DNA of 40,095 nt from Actinomycetes bacterium (GCA_021781735.1 JAJXWF010000009.1:1-40095); one strand, 5' to 3'; numbered from the stretch's first letter, positions 1 to 12,438 are shown. Numbers and translations: made by a program. Notes: generated by a model not told the origin, from the letters alone.

Positions 1-52
1 GCGTGTGACCGGCCGGACGCAGCACGGGTTGCGGCTGTGTGGCGGTTGAGGG

Positions 53-1384
53 TCAGTGCGTCTCCTGCTCGCGGAGCCGGTTCTCGGTGTCAGTGACGAT
101 CGAGCGGGCCTGCTCCGCGGGCGACTCGGTGATGTCGCCGAGAATGCCCGTGGCCGAGCGGGGCCACGAGGCGTAGCGCATGCCGAGGTTCACCATCGCC
201 TGGAACTGGTTCCTGCCGCCCAGCAGGCTGCGCAGGTGCACCACCACCCAGATCGTCCACGCGGCCAGGCCGGTCAGCGTCCGCGGCGTGCCCTGACCCG
301 GCTTCTGCGGCAACTGCAGCACGGCGGCACCGCGTCCGATCGTGGCCATCGTGCCCTTGTCGTTGTAGTCGAAGGGCGTGAGGTCACGGCCTTCCTCGAG
401 CGCGATGATCTGGCGCGCCACATGCTCGCCCATCTGCAGGGCCGGCTGAGCCAACTGCGGCTGCGGATCGTCGTCGCAGATCGCGCAGTCGCCGATCGCG
501 AAGATCGAGTCCTCGCCGACGACCCGCAGGTTCCGATCGATCCGGATCCGGCCCCCGCGCCCCTGCGGCACGCCCCACTCCGTGACCAGGCCGTAGCCGC
601 CGACACCGGCGCCCCAGATGACGACGTCGACGTCGAGCTGGCCGCCGTCCTTGAAGTGCACCCTGTCACCCTCGACCTCGACGATCGCGGTGTTGAGCCG
701 CACGTCGACGCCGCGCTTGCTGATCTCGCGCAGGGCGTACCGCTGCAGGCGGGCGTCGAACGGAGCGAGCAGCACCGGGCCCATCTCGACCAGCACGACC
801 CGGAAGTTGTCCTGGTGCACCTCCGGGTAGATGAACGAGAGCGCCTGAGTCTTCATCTCGGCCAGCGTCCCGCCCATCTCGACGCCGGTCGGACCACCAC
901 CGACGACCACAACCGTGAACCGCTTGTCGCGGTCCTTCGACGCGGTGAGCGCTTCGAGCCCCGAGAAGATGATGTCGCGCACGTCGAGGGCCGCGGCCCG
1001 CGTGTAGATCGAGCGCGCGTGGTGTGCCGCGCCCGGGATCCCGAAGAAGTTGGCGCCGACGCCGTTGGCGAGCACCAGGTGGTCGTAGCTGATGTCGTGG
1101 CCGCGGGTGACCTTGACGATCTTGTCCTGCTTGTCGATGCCGACCACCGTGGCCCTGCGGAACCTGGTGTCGGGCTCCCGGTGGTCGGCCACGAACCGTC
1201 GCAGCGGGTAGGTGACGTCGCCGGGGTTCAGCCCGCCGGTGGCCACCTGGTAGAGCAGCGGCTGGAACGTCGAATAGGGATGCCTGTCTATCAACGACAC
1301 CGGGTGACCGGCTGATGCGAGCACTCTCACCGCCGCGAGGCCCGCGAATCCACCACCGACGACAACAACCTTCGACTTGGCCAT
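53..1384 (-). CDS. ndh: NAD(P)/FAD-dependent oxidoreductase, type II NADH dehydrogenase-like
   Basis: 443 aa ORF; N-terminal VVVVGGGFAGLAAVRVL and internal VVVVGGGPTGVEMGG dinucleotide-binding motifs, IFAIGDCA motif. Confidence 0.9.
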   Translation of the reverse strand: MAKSKVVVVGGGFAGLAAVRVLASAGHPVSLIDRHPYSTFQPLLYQVATGGLNPGDVTYPLRRFVADHREPDTRFRRATVVGIDKQDKIVKVTRGHDISYDHLVLANGVGANFFGIPGAAHHARSIYTRAAALDVRDIIFSGLEALTASKDRDKRFTVVVVGGGPTGVEMGGTLAEMKTQALSFIYPEVHQDNFRVVLVEMGPVLLAPFDARLQRYALREISKRGVDVRLNTAIVEVEGDRVHFKDGGQLDVDVVIWGAGVGGYGLVTEWGVPQGRGGRIRIDRNLRVVGEDSIFAIGDCAICDDDPQPQLAQPALQMGEHVARQIIALEEGRDLTPFDYNDKGTMATIGRGAAVLQLPQKPGQGTPRTLTGLAAWTIWVVVHLRSLLGGRNQFQAMVNLGMRYASWPRSATGILGDITESPAEQARSIVTDTENRLREQETH

Positions 1385-1436
1385 GCACCGATTTTCACAG
1401 AGGCCATCTCCGCCGGGAAGGGCCCGCGTCAGCGTC

Positions 1437-1463
1437 CGGACGCCGCCCCACCACCGGCGTCCG
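1437..1463. repeat. Perfect 9-bp inverted repeat CGGACGCCG-N9-CGGCGTCCG (intergenic hairpin)
   Basis: Arms 1437-1445 and 1455-1463, loop ccccaccac; both arms carry the dispersed GGACGCCG word. Confidence 0.8.
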
Positions 1464-1549
1464 TGTGCCGTCGATGCGCTTGAAGCGGTTCACCAGCGCG
1501 GACGCGTCGGTCGGCATTGTCCGCTCCGGGAACTGGTGCGGCTCGCGCG

Positions 1550-1768
1550 GCGTACGACCCGGCCGAGGTGACCCGCGCCGCGTACGACCCGGCCGAGGGT
1601 GACCCGCGCCGCGTACGACCCGGCCGAGGGTGACCCGCGCCGCGTACGACCCGGCCGAGAGCGGCCCGCGCGGCGTACGACCCGGCCGAGAGCGGCCCGC
1701 GCGGCGTACGACCCGGCCGAGGGCGGCCCGCGCGGCGTACGACCCGGTCAACGGCGTACGACCCGGCA
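1550..1768. repeat. Tandem minisatellite with ~31-bp unit GCGTACGACCCGGCCGAGGGTGACCCGCGCC
   Basis: Units at 1550, 1580, 1611, 1642, 1673, 1704 (30/31/31/31/31/31 bp) plus truncated units at 1735 and 1754; a short inverted copy CGTACGCCGCG follows near 1787. Confidence 0.93.
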
Positions 1769-1876
1769 CCCCGAAATGACCAACTCGTACGCCGCGGGAC
1801 CCCCAGCCCCCGGAACCTGGCCCCGGACGCCGACCGGCACGGATCGTTCACGCGGGAAGGTTGACCGGCCGCCGGG

Positions 1877-2881
1877 TCAGGCGACGTAGGCGCGCACCCA
1901 GCGGTCGATCTCGTCGAAGTAGGTGGCGCGCACGGCCGGACGCGAGAGTGCGAGGTCGTGCAGGCCATCATCGATCCGTACCAGCGTGACGCAGCGTCCG
2001 AGCTTGGGGGACGCCGCCGCGAGCCGCCTGACGTCGAGCACGGTGTCGGCGGCGCTGAGCGCCTCGGCGTCCCAGGTGCGGCGGAAGTCGCTGCGCGAGG
2101 AGATCAGCACCTGCACCGGCGAGTGGATCGCCAGACCCTCGTTGACCCGCCGGTGGCCCTCGATGATCGCCCGCAGCCACCCCGCCCACAGGCCGAACTG
2201 GGAACTGGTCTTGCGGGTGGAATCGTAGGTCCACTCGCCGCCGAGGTCCGAGTTCACCGTGCGGGCGTAGAAGCCGTTGTCGGGCAGCGGGATGGCGGTG
2301 ATCGGCGTCCGCGAGCCGATCTGGCGCATCACGGTGGCGGTGACCGCGCGCACCAGCGCAGACCCCTGCAGGTCGAGCCACGGCGAGTTGAGCACGAGCC
2401 CGTTGAAGTCCGACGGGTGCGCGTCGGCGTACAGCGCGGCGACCAGTCCTCCGGTGGAATGGGCGTGCAGCGTCACCCGGTCGTGGTGGCGGGCCACCTC
2501 GGCGACGGCGAGGTCGAGCTCCTCGGCGTACTCGTCGAGATCGGCGATGTAGCCCGCCAACATGCCCGGACGCAGACCGCGTCCGTATCGGCGCAACTCG
2601 AGCGCGTAGAAGTCGAAGCCCCGCTCGGCCCAGAAATCAGCCATGTGCGACTGGAAGAAGTAGTCGTTCCAGCCATGGATGTAGAGGACCGCGCGCTCGC
2701 GGGTCGGCCGGCCACGACGGATCAGCGTCGCGGTCAGTCCATGGACCTCCGCTTGGGTCTCGACCTCGAGCGGGGACGCCGTGAGGTTCAGCACACGCAA
2801 CTGGAAGCCCGCGAGTTCGTCGTCGGGCTCCCAGCCGTGATCAGGATCGACGATCGTCGTCGTCGTCTTTGTCGGGGTCAT
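1877..2881 (-). CDS. Alpha/beta hydrolase (serine aminopeptidase/lysophospholipase type)
   Basis: 334 aa; VLYIHGWNDYF, LHAHSTGG nucleophile elbow, DDGLHDLALS near C-terminus. Confidence 0.85.
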   Translation of the reverse strand: MTPTKTTTTIVDPDHGWEPDDELAGFQLRVLNLTASPLEVETQAEVHGLTATLIRRGRPTRERAVLYIHGWNDYFFQSHMADFWAERGFDFYALELRRYGRGLRPGMLAGYIADLDEYAEELDLAVAEVARHHDRVTLHAHSTGGLVAALYADAHPSDFNGLVLNSPWLDLQGSALVRAVTATVMRQIGSRTPITAIPLPDNGFYARTVNSDLGGEWTYDSTRKTSSQFGLWAGWLRAIIEGHRRVNEGLAIHSPVQVLISSRSDFRRTWDAEALSAADTVLDVRRLAAASPKLGRCVTLVRIDDGLHDLALSRPAVRATYFDEIDRWVRAYVA

Positions 2882-3059
2882 CGTCGGCGTCGTCGTACGG
2901 CGACCCCGCGTCGATGTAGGGATCAGCCTGTTCAGGCTGGCTGGAGTAACGCTCGCCTCGAAGCTCTCGCTCGAGTGATGCGAAGTCGGTATCCACTGGG
3001 CGATACTTCAGATCCCGGGCTACCTTCGTCTGCTTCGCCTTTGCACGGCCGCGCCCCAT
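2841..3059 (-). CDS. DUF3073 family protein
   Basis: 72 aa MGRGRAKAKQTKVARDLKYRPVDTDFASLERELRG, acidic tail; GAGGGGG Shine-Dalgarno-like sequence upstream; near purM/purF as in mycobacteria. Confidence 0.85.
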   Translation of the reverse strand: MGRGRAKAKQTKVARDLKYRPVDTDFASLERELRGERYSSQPEQADPYIDAGSPYDDADDDPDKDDDDDRRS

Positions 3060-3205
3060 ATGGGTCGACCCCCTCGCTTGGTTCCTCGCGGCTCAACCGC
3101 GGCATGATCAATGAAATGTCGTGGCACACAGGCTACCGTTTCGCGCGGATGCAACCAAAAGTCGTCCGCCGATTTCTCGCCCGCGCGCCGTGGGCGGGGA
3201 ATCGG

Positions 3206-3847
3206 CTAGTCGGCGCCCCAGACTCTCTGGTCGAGGATGTCCCACTGGTACTGACGTGAGTCGCGGTTGATCCGCATGAGCGTCACTCGTGGTCGCGCGA
3301 CGGCCAGCGTGTCCTGCGGTGGCACCACCGCCTGCAGGTCGGCCACGAGCGGTGCCACCGGGGTGACGCCGCTCGCGTAACTGAGGGACACGTGCGGCCA
3401 CAGCGGCGCATCCCACTCGGCATGACCGACGACGCTCTCGACCACCCGGCGCTGCATCGCCGACAACTCCATCAGCCACATCTGCTTGCGGGCGGGCATC
3501 AGCACCCCCTCGTCGGCCACCAGCACCGACTCCAGGGTGAGGACGCCGGACGGCAGGCCGGGCAGCTCGTCGAACACCTCGGCAGCGATCCGCTCGAGCT
3601 GGGCCTCGGTGACATCGGTCGCGAACCCGATGCCGGTCATCGTGAGGTGCAGCCAGCCGTCGGGGATCACGTCCTGCACGGGATGCCTGGCCAGCGCGGG
3701 GCGCAGCCGGGACGCCAGCAGGTGCAGTTCGTGGCAGTGCTCGAAGGTCAGGTGCCAGGTGTAGTAGCGGGCGCCCACGTCCCACCCGGGACGCCACCAC
3801 CAGTGGTTCCGCGTCTGCACGGTGTTCGGCATGGTCGCGACGATCAT
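3206..3847 (-). CDS. 2'-5' RNA ligase family protein
   Basis: 213 aa with two HxT/Sx motifs (HLTM and HVSL). Confidence 0.8.
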   Translation of the reverse strand: MIVATMPNTVQTRNHWWWRPGWDVGARYYTWHLTFEHCHELHLLASRLRPALARHPVQDVIPDGWLHLTMTGIGFATDVTEAQLERIAAEVFDELPGLPSGVLTLESVLVADEGVLMPARKQMWLMELSAMQRRVVESVVGHAEWDAPLWPHVSLSYASGVTPVAPLVADLQAVVPPQDTLAVARPRVTLMRINRDSRQYQWDILDQRVWGAD

Positions 3848-3864
3848 CGGGGCGACACCTCGGC

Positions 3865-4941
3865 TCAGCGGTGCTCGCCGGACATCGTGACCCGGGGGCC
3901 ACCCGCCTCGGCCACGACGGTGTCGCCGATCACCCGGGCGCCGAGCCCACGGGCGGTCAGCAGGTCGATCGCGGCGTCCGCGGCGGCCTCCGGAAGAACC
4001 ACGACCATGCCGATGCCCATGTTCAAAGTCGCCTCGATGTCGGGCTGCGACACCCGCCCGACCTGCTGCACGAGGCCGAAGATCGGGGCGGGGCTCCAGG
4101 TGCCACGGTCGATCCGGATGCTGAGGCCGTCGGGCACGACCCGCGCCAGGTTGTTCGCCAGTCCACCACCGGTGACGTGGCTCATCGCGTGCACCTCGAC
4201 GGCATCGGCGAGGGCGAGCACGTCGCGCGCGTACACGCGCGTGGGCGTCAGCAGTTCCTCACCGAGGCTGTGGCCGAGTTCGTCGACGTGTCGGTCGAGA
4301 CCCCAGCCGGCCTCGTGCAGCAGCACCCGGCGCACCAGCGAGTACCCGTTGCTGTGCAGGCCCGAGGCGTCGATGCCCAGCGCGACGTCGCCGGCCCGCA
4401 CCCGATCAGGGCCGAGGATCCGGTCGTACTCGACCACGCCGGTGGTGGCACCGGCGATGTCGTACTCGTCGGGCTCCAGCAGCCCTGGGTGCTCCGCGGT
4501 CTCGCCGCCCAACAGCGCGCATCCCGCCTGCTCGCAGGCGCGGGCGATGCCCGACACGATCGCCGCGATCCGCTCGGGAACCACCCGCCCGGTGGCGATG
4601 TAGTCGGTGACGAACAGCGGCTCGGCACCGACGACGACGAGGTCGTCGACGAGCATGCCGATGAGGTCGAAGCCGATCGTGTCGTGCACGTCCATGGCCT
4701 GGGCGATCGCGACCTTGGTGCCGACCCCGTCGGTCGACGTTGCGAGCACCGGATGCCGGAACCCGCGCAGCGCCGACGCGTCGAAGAACCCGGCGAACCC
4801 GCCGAGCCCACCGAGCACCTCGGGACGCCGCGTGCGCGCCACGTGCTCCTTCATCAGCTCGACGGCCCGCTCACCGGCGTCGATGTCGACCCCCGCCCGC
4901 GCGTAGGCGGATGTGGTCGCAGGCTGCGCGTGTTCCGGCAT
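3865..4941 (-). CDS. purM: Phosphoribosylformylglycinamidine cyclo-ligase
   Basis: Start trimmed to MPEHAQPATTSAYARAGVDIDAGERAVELMKEH; LATSTDGVGTK motif; closely downstream of purF. Confidence 0.96.
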   Translation of the reverse strand: MPEHAQPATTSAYARAGVDIDAGERAVELMKEHVARTRRPEVLGGLGGFAGFFDASALRGFRHPVLATSTDGVGTKVAIAQAMDVHDTIGFDLIGMLVDDLVVVGAEPLFVTDYIATGRVVPERIAAIVSGIARACEQAGCALLGGETAEHPGLLEPDEYDIAGATTGVVEYDRILGPDRVRAGDVALGIDASGLHSNGYSLVRRVLLHEAGWGLDRHVDELGHSLGEELLTPTRVYARDVLALADAVEVHAMSHVTGGGLANNLARVVPDGLSIRIDRGTWSPAPIFGLVQQVGRVSQPDIEATLNMGIGMVVVLPEAAADAAIDLLTARGLGARVIGDTVVAEAGGPRVTMSGEHR

Positions 4942-4948
4942 GGTCCGA

Positions 4949-6436
4949 TCACTCCTCGTCGAGCAGGGTGGGATGGACGTCGACGCCGACCTGGGCGGCC
5001 GGGTCGACGGGAAGCTCGATCGGGTAGACCCCGTCGAAGCACGCCCGGCACAGCTGGTCGGCCGGCACATGCGTCGCCTTCATCAGTGAGTCGAGAGAGA
5101 TGTAGCCGAGGGAGTCGGCGCCGATCGCCCGGGCGATCTCGTCGTTGCTCATACCGGGGGCGAGCAGTTCGGCGCGGGTGGCGAAGTCGATGCCGTAGAA
5201 GCACGGCCACTCGACGGGCGGCGCGGAGATCCGCACATGCACCTCGCGGGCCCCGGCCTGGCGCAGCATCGCGACGACCTGCCGCTGGGTGTTGCCCCGC
5301 ACGATCGTGTCGTCGACGACCACGAGGCGCTTGCCCTCGACCACGTCGCGCAGCGGGTTCAGTTTGAGCCGGATGCCCATCTGGCGCATGCTCTGGGTCG
5401 GCTGGATGAACGTGCGCCCCACGTAGCTGTTGCGCACCAGCCCCTGGCCGTAGGGGATGCCCGACTGGGCGGCGTAGCCGATCGCCGCCGGCGTCCCCGA
5501 TTCGGGGGTGGGGATCACAAGGTCCGCCTCGACCGGGTGCTCCTTGGCCAGCAGCTTGCCGATCTTCACCCGCACGTTGTGGATCCGGCGCCCGGCGATG
5601 AGACTGTCGGGGCGGGCGAGGTAGACGTACTCGAACAGGCAGCGCTTCGGTGCCGCCTGCGCGAACGATCGCGACCTCAGCCCGTGCTCGTCGATGATCA
5701 CCAACTCGCCGGGCTCGATGTCGCGCACGTAGGTGGCGCCCACGATGTCGAGCGCCGCGGTCTCGGAGGCGACGACCCAGCCGTTGGCGATCCGCCCGAG
5801 CGACAGGGGACGCACGCCCTGCGGGTCGCGCGCCGCGAACAGCGTGTCCTCGTCCATGAACGTGAGGCAGAACGCGCCCTTCAGCCGCGGCAGCACCTCG
5901 AGCGCGGCCTGCTCGAGCGTCGGCGCCGGCGAACTGGACAGCAGCGCGGTGAGGATCGCGGTGTCGGAGGTGGAGTCCATCCGCTCCTTGTGCGGCACGT
6001 CGGACACGGGGATCCGCTCGGCGAGCCAGCGTTCGAGTTCGACGGTGTTGGTGAGGTTGCCGTTGTGGGCCAGCGCCAGGTCACCGTCGTCGGTGGCGAG
6101 GAAGGTGGGCTGAGCGTTGTTCCACACCGACGCCCCGGTGGTCGAGTAGCGGGTGTGCCCGATCGCGAGATGCCCGGCCAGGGAATTCAGGGTGGCCTCG
6201 TTGAACACCTGGGCCACCAGCCCCATGTCCTTGAACACCATCATCCGGCGACCGTTGCTCACTGCGATGCCCGCGGACTCCTGTCCGCGGTGCTGCAGCG
6301 CGAACAGGCCGTAGTAGGTCATCACCGCGACGTTTTCGCTGGGCGCGTAGACCCCGAACACGCCACAGGCGTCCTGCGGGCCGCGGTCGTGGGGGTCGAG
6401 GTCGTTCGTCAGGCGTCCGTCCGGGCGAGGGCTCAC
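4949..6436 (-). CDS. purF: Amidophosphoribosyltransferase
   Basis: DACGVFGVYAP N-terminus, HRGQESAGI, PRPP motif VVVDDTIVRGNT; GTG start 6 nt after TAGAGT. Confidence 0.97.
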   Translation of the reverse strand: MSPRPDGRLTNDLDPHDRGPQDACGVFGVYAPSENVAVMTYYGLFALQHRGQESAGIAVSNGRRMMVFKDMGLVAQVFNEATLNSLAGHLAIGHTRYSTTGASVWNNAQPTFLATDDGDLALAHNGNLTNTVELERWLAERIPVSDVPHKERMDSTSDTAILTALLSSSPAPTLEQAALEVLPRLKGAFCLTFMDEDTLFAARDPQGVRPLSLGRIANGWVVASETAALDIVGATYVRDIEPGELVIIDEHGLRSRSFAQAAPKRCLFEYVYLARPDSLIAGRRIHNVRVKIGKLLAKEHPVEADLVIPTPESGTPAAIGYAAQSGIPYGQGLVRNSYVGRTFIQPTQSMRQMGIRLKLNPLRDVVEGKRLVVVDDTIVRGNTQRQVVAMLRQAGAREVHVRISAPPVEWPCFYGIDFATRAELLAPGMSNDEIARAIGADSLGYISLDSLMKATHVPADQLCRACFDGVYPIELPVDPAAQVGVDVHPTLLDEE

Positions 6437-6494
6437 CGGGCAACTCTATCCCGAGCGGCCCCGGCGGCCACCACGGACGCGGGCCCGCGGGCAC

Positions 6495-7316
6495 TCACCG
6501 GCGGCGCTGCGCCCCCTGAGCGCGTGCGAACGCCACACTCCGTCCGGCGATGGAATAGGCGTGTCCGGCGAGGGTGCGCAACTGCGCACCCCGGTGCCGA
6601 ACGCCCATCGCGGTGGTGGTGCGAATGGCCTCCTTGACGACGTTGCTGCCCATCTTCGAGGCCCCACGCTCGCGCTCGACGAACTCGATGGGCACCTCGA
6701 CGATGCGGAACCCCTTCTGGTAGGCGTTCCACGTGAGGTCACGCTGAATGCCGTAGCCGCGGCGGTCGATCCGCTCTCCGAGGACCGAGCGCAGCACGTC
6801 GGCCCGGATCGCGTTGTAGCCGCCCGTCACGTCACGGATCGGCATGCCCAGCATCAGCTGGATGTAGATCGACCCGCCCCGGGACAGGAACTCGCGGTAC
6901 TTCGGCCAGTTGACGACGCGGCCTCCCCGTACCCACCGCGAGCCCTTGACCATGTCGGCGCCGTCGCGGATCGCCTCGAGCAGCAGGTGCAGTTCCTCGG
7001 GCTGGTGGCTGCCGTCGGCGTCGAACTCGACGAGCACGTCGTAGCCGCGGTCGAGACCCCACTGGAAGCTGTCGAGGTAGGCGGCCCCGAGCCCTTCCTT
7101 GCTGGCGCGGTGGTTGACGAGGATGTGGCCGTCGGCGGCGGCCAGCTCGTCGGCGAGGCGTCCGGTGCCGTCGGGCGAGTTGTCGTCGGCGATGAGGATG
7201 TCGACCTCGGGCACCGCGGCCCGCAGACGTTGGGTGATCGGGCCGATGTTCTCGATCTCGTTGTAAGTGGGAATGATCACCAGGACCGTGCCGATGCCCT
7301 CGATCTGATCAGCCAT
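6495..7316 (-). CDS. Glycosyltransferase family 2, polyprenol monophosphomannose synthase-like
   Basis: Start trimmed to MADQIEGIGTVLVIIPTYNEIENI; IADDNSPDGTG, VEFDADGSHQPEEL, VTGGYNAIR. Confidence 0.88.
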   Translation of the reverse strand: MADQIEGIGTVLVIIPTYNEIENIGPITQRLRAAVPEVDILIADDNSPDGTGRLADELAAADGHILVNHRASKEGLGAAYLDSFQWGLDRGYDVLVEFDADGSHQPEELHLLLEAIRDGADMVKGSRWVRGGRVVNWPKYREFLSRGGSIYIQLMLGMPIRDVTGGYNAIRADVLRSVLGERIDRRGYGIQRDLTWNAYQKGFRIVEVPIEFVERERGASKMGSNVVKEAIRTTTAMGVRHRGAQLRTLAGHAYSIAGRSVAFARAQGAQRRR

Positions 7317-7429
7317 GACTCCCCGTTTCCGTCGGTCGGCGCGCCCTGCGCGGACAGCCAACGCTATCGCAGGACGCCGACGGCCCGACCGCGGATCGGG
7401 TGTTCCCACCCGGACCGCTCAGCGTCCTC

Positions 7430-8770
7430 TCAGCGGGCCAGCCGGTCGAGCAGCAGTGCCTCGGCCAGGCAGGCGTTCTCGAAGTCGCCGAGGTGCAGCG
7501 ACTCGTCGATGCCGTGGGGACGCGAGTCGGGATCGGCCACCGCGGTAACCAACACGGTCGCGCCGGGGAACGCCTGCTGGAACTCGGCGATCATCGGGAT
7601 CGACCCGCCGATCCCGGTGGTGACCGGTGGGCGGCCCCACGCCTCGGTCCACGCGGACGCCGCGACATCGGCGACGGGACCTTCGAACGCGACGACCCCC
7701 GGCTGGCCGGTGTCGCCGCGGGTGACACTCACCCGGGCACCCCAGGGGGCGTGCCGTTCGAGGTGGCGCACGAGCAGTTCCTCGGCGTCCTGCGCGTCGG
7801 TGCCCGGCGGCACCCGCAGCGACACCTTCGCCCGAGCGACGGGGGCGAGCGTGTTCGAGGCGTTGGCCACCGATGTGGCGTCGATCGCGAGCACCGTCAC
7901 CGACGGCTTGGTCCAGATCCGTTCGACGACCGATCCCTCCCCCATCCACGAGACGCCATCGAGGACGCCGGTCTCGACGCGCAGCCGATCCTCGGGGTAG
8001 TCGAGCTCGGACGCCGGGTGGGGTGCGAACCCCTCGATCGCGACGTTCCCCGCGTCGTCGTGCAGGGTGCCGAGCAGCTTGCACAAGGTGGTCAGGGCGT
8101 CGGGGACGATGCCGCCGAACATGCCCGAGTGCAGCGCGTGATCGAGGGTGCGCACCTCGACGACGCAGTCGGCCAGTCCGCGCAGGGTCGTGGTGAACGC
8201 GGGGACGCCGGCGTCCCAGTTGCCGGAGTCGGCGATCACGTAGACGTCGGCGGCCAGCAGGTCGTGGTGGCGCTCGATGATCGTGCCGATCGACGGGGAG
8301 CCGATCTCCTCCTCGCCCTCGACGAACAGGGTCACGCCGACGGGAGGCGTGCCCTCGAAGGCCCGCAGGGCCGCCAGGTGCACGGCGAAGCCGGCCTTGT
8401 CATCGGCCGCGCCCCGGGCGTACAGGCGTCCGTCGCGCTCGGTGGGCTCGAACGGGGGCACGGTCCACAGGGCGGTGTCCCCGGTGGGCTGCACGTCGTG
8501 GTGCGCATAGAGGCAGACGGTCGGTTGGCCCTCGGGTGCCGGGAACCGGCCGATCACCGCGGGCATGCCGCCCTCAACGACGATGCGCACGTCGGGGCAT
8601 CCCACCTCACGCAGTTGCCGGGCCACCCATTCCGCGCTCTGCTGCACCCGATCGGCGTGATCGGGCAGCGAACTGATCGAGGGGATCCGGATGTGATCAT
8701 CGAGCGATTCGCGGACGCCGGGCAGGACGGCAGCCACGCGCTCGCGCAGGTCAGTGGTCGTATCAGTCAC
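7430..8770 (-). CDS. M20 family dipeptidase/metallopeptidase
   Basis: GTG start (VTDTTTDLRERVAAVLPGVRESLDDHIRIPSISS); YAHHDVQPTGD, RGAADDKAGF, VEGEEEIGSPS. Confidence 0.9.
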   Translation of the reverse strand: MTDTTTDLRERVAAVLPGVRESLDDHIRIPSISSLPDHADRVQQSAEWVARQLREVGCPDVRIVVEGGMPAVIGRFPAPEGQPTVCLYAHHDVQPTGDTALWTVPPFEPTERDGRLYARGAADDKAGFAVHLAALRAFEGTPPVGVTLFVEGEEEIGSPSIGTIIERHHDLLAADVYVIADSGNWDAGVPAFTTTLRGLADCVVEVRTLDHALHSGMFGGIVPDALTTLCKLLGTLHDDAGNVAIEGFAPHPASELDYPEDRLRVETGVLDGVSWMGEGSVVERIWTKPSVTVLAIDATSVANASNTLAPVARAKVSLRVPPGTDAQDAEELLVRHLERHAPWGARVSVTRGDTGQPGVVAFEGPVADVAASAWTEAWGRPPVTTGIGGSIPMIAEFQQAFPGATVLVTAVADPDSRPHGIDESLHLGDFENACLAEALLLDRLAR

Positions 8771-8815
8771 TCCCCGACCATAAACCCACCAGCGACGGCG
8801 GATTATGGTCGCCTC
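8771..8815. promoter_or_regulatory. 45-bp divergent region with two opposed -10 boxes (TATGGT) for two leaderless genes
   Basis: Minus: TATGGT (8777-8782)-N6-GTG(8770). Plus: TATGGT (8804-8809)-N6-ATG(8816). Confidence 0.6.
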
Positions 8816-9280
8816 ATGGGAATCGCACCGCACATCGCCCGGCTCCGCGCCAGTGTCGGACACGACCTTCTGCTGCTACCGAGCGCGGCCGTGCTGCCGG
8901 TCGACGACGAGGGACGCGTGCTGCTGGCGCGCCAGCGGGACTTCGGGCTGTGGGGCACGGTCGGAGGTGCGGTCGACGTCGACGAGTCGCCCGCCGATGC
9001 GGCCCGTCGCGAGGCCCGCGAGGAGATCGGCGTCGAGGTCGAGCTCACGGGGCTGCTCGGCGCCCTCGGCGGCCCGCGGTTCCACCTCACCTATCCCAAC
9101 GGTGACCACGCCGCCTACGTCTCGGTGGTCTACCAGGCCCGGATCGCGTCGGGCGTCCCGACGCCCGACAACGACGAGACCACAGAGTTGCGCTGGTTCA
9201 CCCGTGACGAGCTGCGCACCGACCCCGAACTGCACCCGTTCGCCACGGCGACCTTCGAGGCCCTCGGGTGGATCAGTTGA
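8816..9280 (+). CDS. NUDIX hydrolase
   Basis: MGIAPHIARLRASVGHD...; NUDIX box GAVDVDESPADAARREAREEIGVE. Confidence 0.9.
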   Translation: MGIAPHIARLRASVGHDLLLLPSAAVLPVDDEGRVLLARQRDFGLWGTVGGAVDVDESPADAARREAREEIGVEVELTGLLGALGGPRFHLTYPNGDHAAYVSVVYQARIASGVPTPDNDETTELRWFTRDELRTDPELHPFATATFEALGWIS

Positions 9281-9790
9281 CGTCGCCCAGGTAGGTCGGA
9301 CGCCGGTCGGCGTCCAGTCGCAGCCAGGTCTTGAGGGCCGCCGGGTACAGCGGGGCGGCGTCCAGTTCGGCCAGCGGCAGCCAGTGGACGCCGGTCTGGA
9401 ACGTGTCGCTGTCCGGACCGACCCTCGGCTCCGCATCGGCTGCGATGCTCGCCTCGAAGATGAGCTCGATCTGGTGGTAGTGGGAATCCCAGGCGGCGAA
9501 CTCGTGATGGGCCCCGATGTAGTCGCGCACCGCGACGAGGTCACCGACCTCCACCTCGAGGGAGATCTCCTCGCGGCACTCGCGCCGCAGCGCCTCGACG
9601 AGCGACTCGCCGAACTCCTGGCCACCACCGGGCAGCAGCTGGAACGGCCCGGAGCGGTCGCTGTTCACGGTGACCAGCAGCCGGTCGTCGCGGATGATCA
9701 GCGCCTTCACCGAGGGCCGCACGCGGTCGCGGTTGACCGGGTCGAAGAGCGAGGGCTCCTCCTCGGGCGTCCCGGGCGCGGACGCCCCGG

Positions 9791-9794
<4 letters not shown>
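9273..9794 (-). CDS. NUDIX hydrolase, translationally coupled to purL
   Basis: NUDIX box [30 protein letters not shown] start at 9794 overlaps the purL TGA (GTGA). Confidence 0.85.
9298..9315. repeat. Inverted pair GGACGCCG-GT-CGGCGTCC between convergent NUDIX genes
   Basis: Perfect 8-bp arms, 18 bp after the plus-strand NUDIX stop, inside the 3' end of the minus-strand NUDIX. Confidence 0.75.
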
Positions 9795-12049
<2,255 letters not shown>

Positions 12050-12105
12050 GGACCAAATCTATCGGCCGCGCCACCCCGCAGCCACCGCGGCCACCGGCCC
12101 GGGCC

Positions 12106-12226
<121 letters not shown>

Positions 12227-12438
12227 AGGCAGCGTCCGCCTTCCGGTCGTGGGCCACCCTCAACCGGACAGAGCCCACACCGCCCTGAGGCAGTCTCCTG
12301 GAGGCCGGCTTACGAAGCGCGAGAGGACAGCCTCGAACATTCGCTCGCCGGCAACGCGTCCAGGGCCTGTTCACGGGCGAGGGGCATGGCCCACCGACAC
12401 GATGAGAGCGCATCACTCGACGGGCCGAGAGTCTCCAG

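Noticed and set aside
1550-1768. 31-bp tandem array as a CRISPR array
   Set aside because: Units are directly abutting, with no unique spacers and no cas genes in the window.
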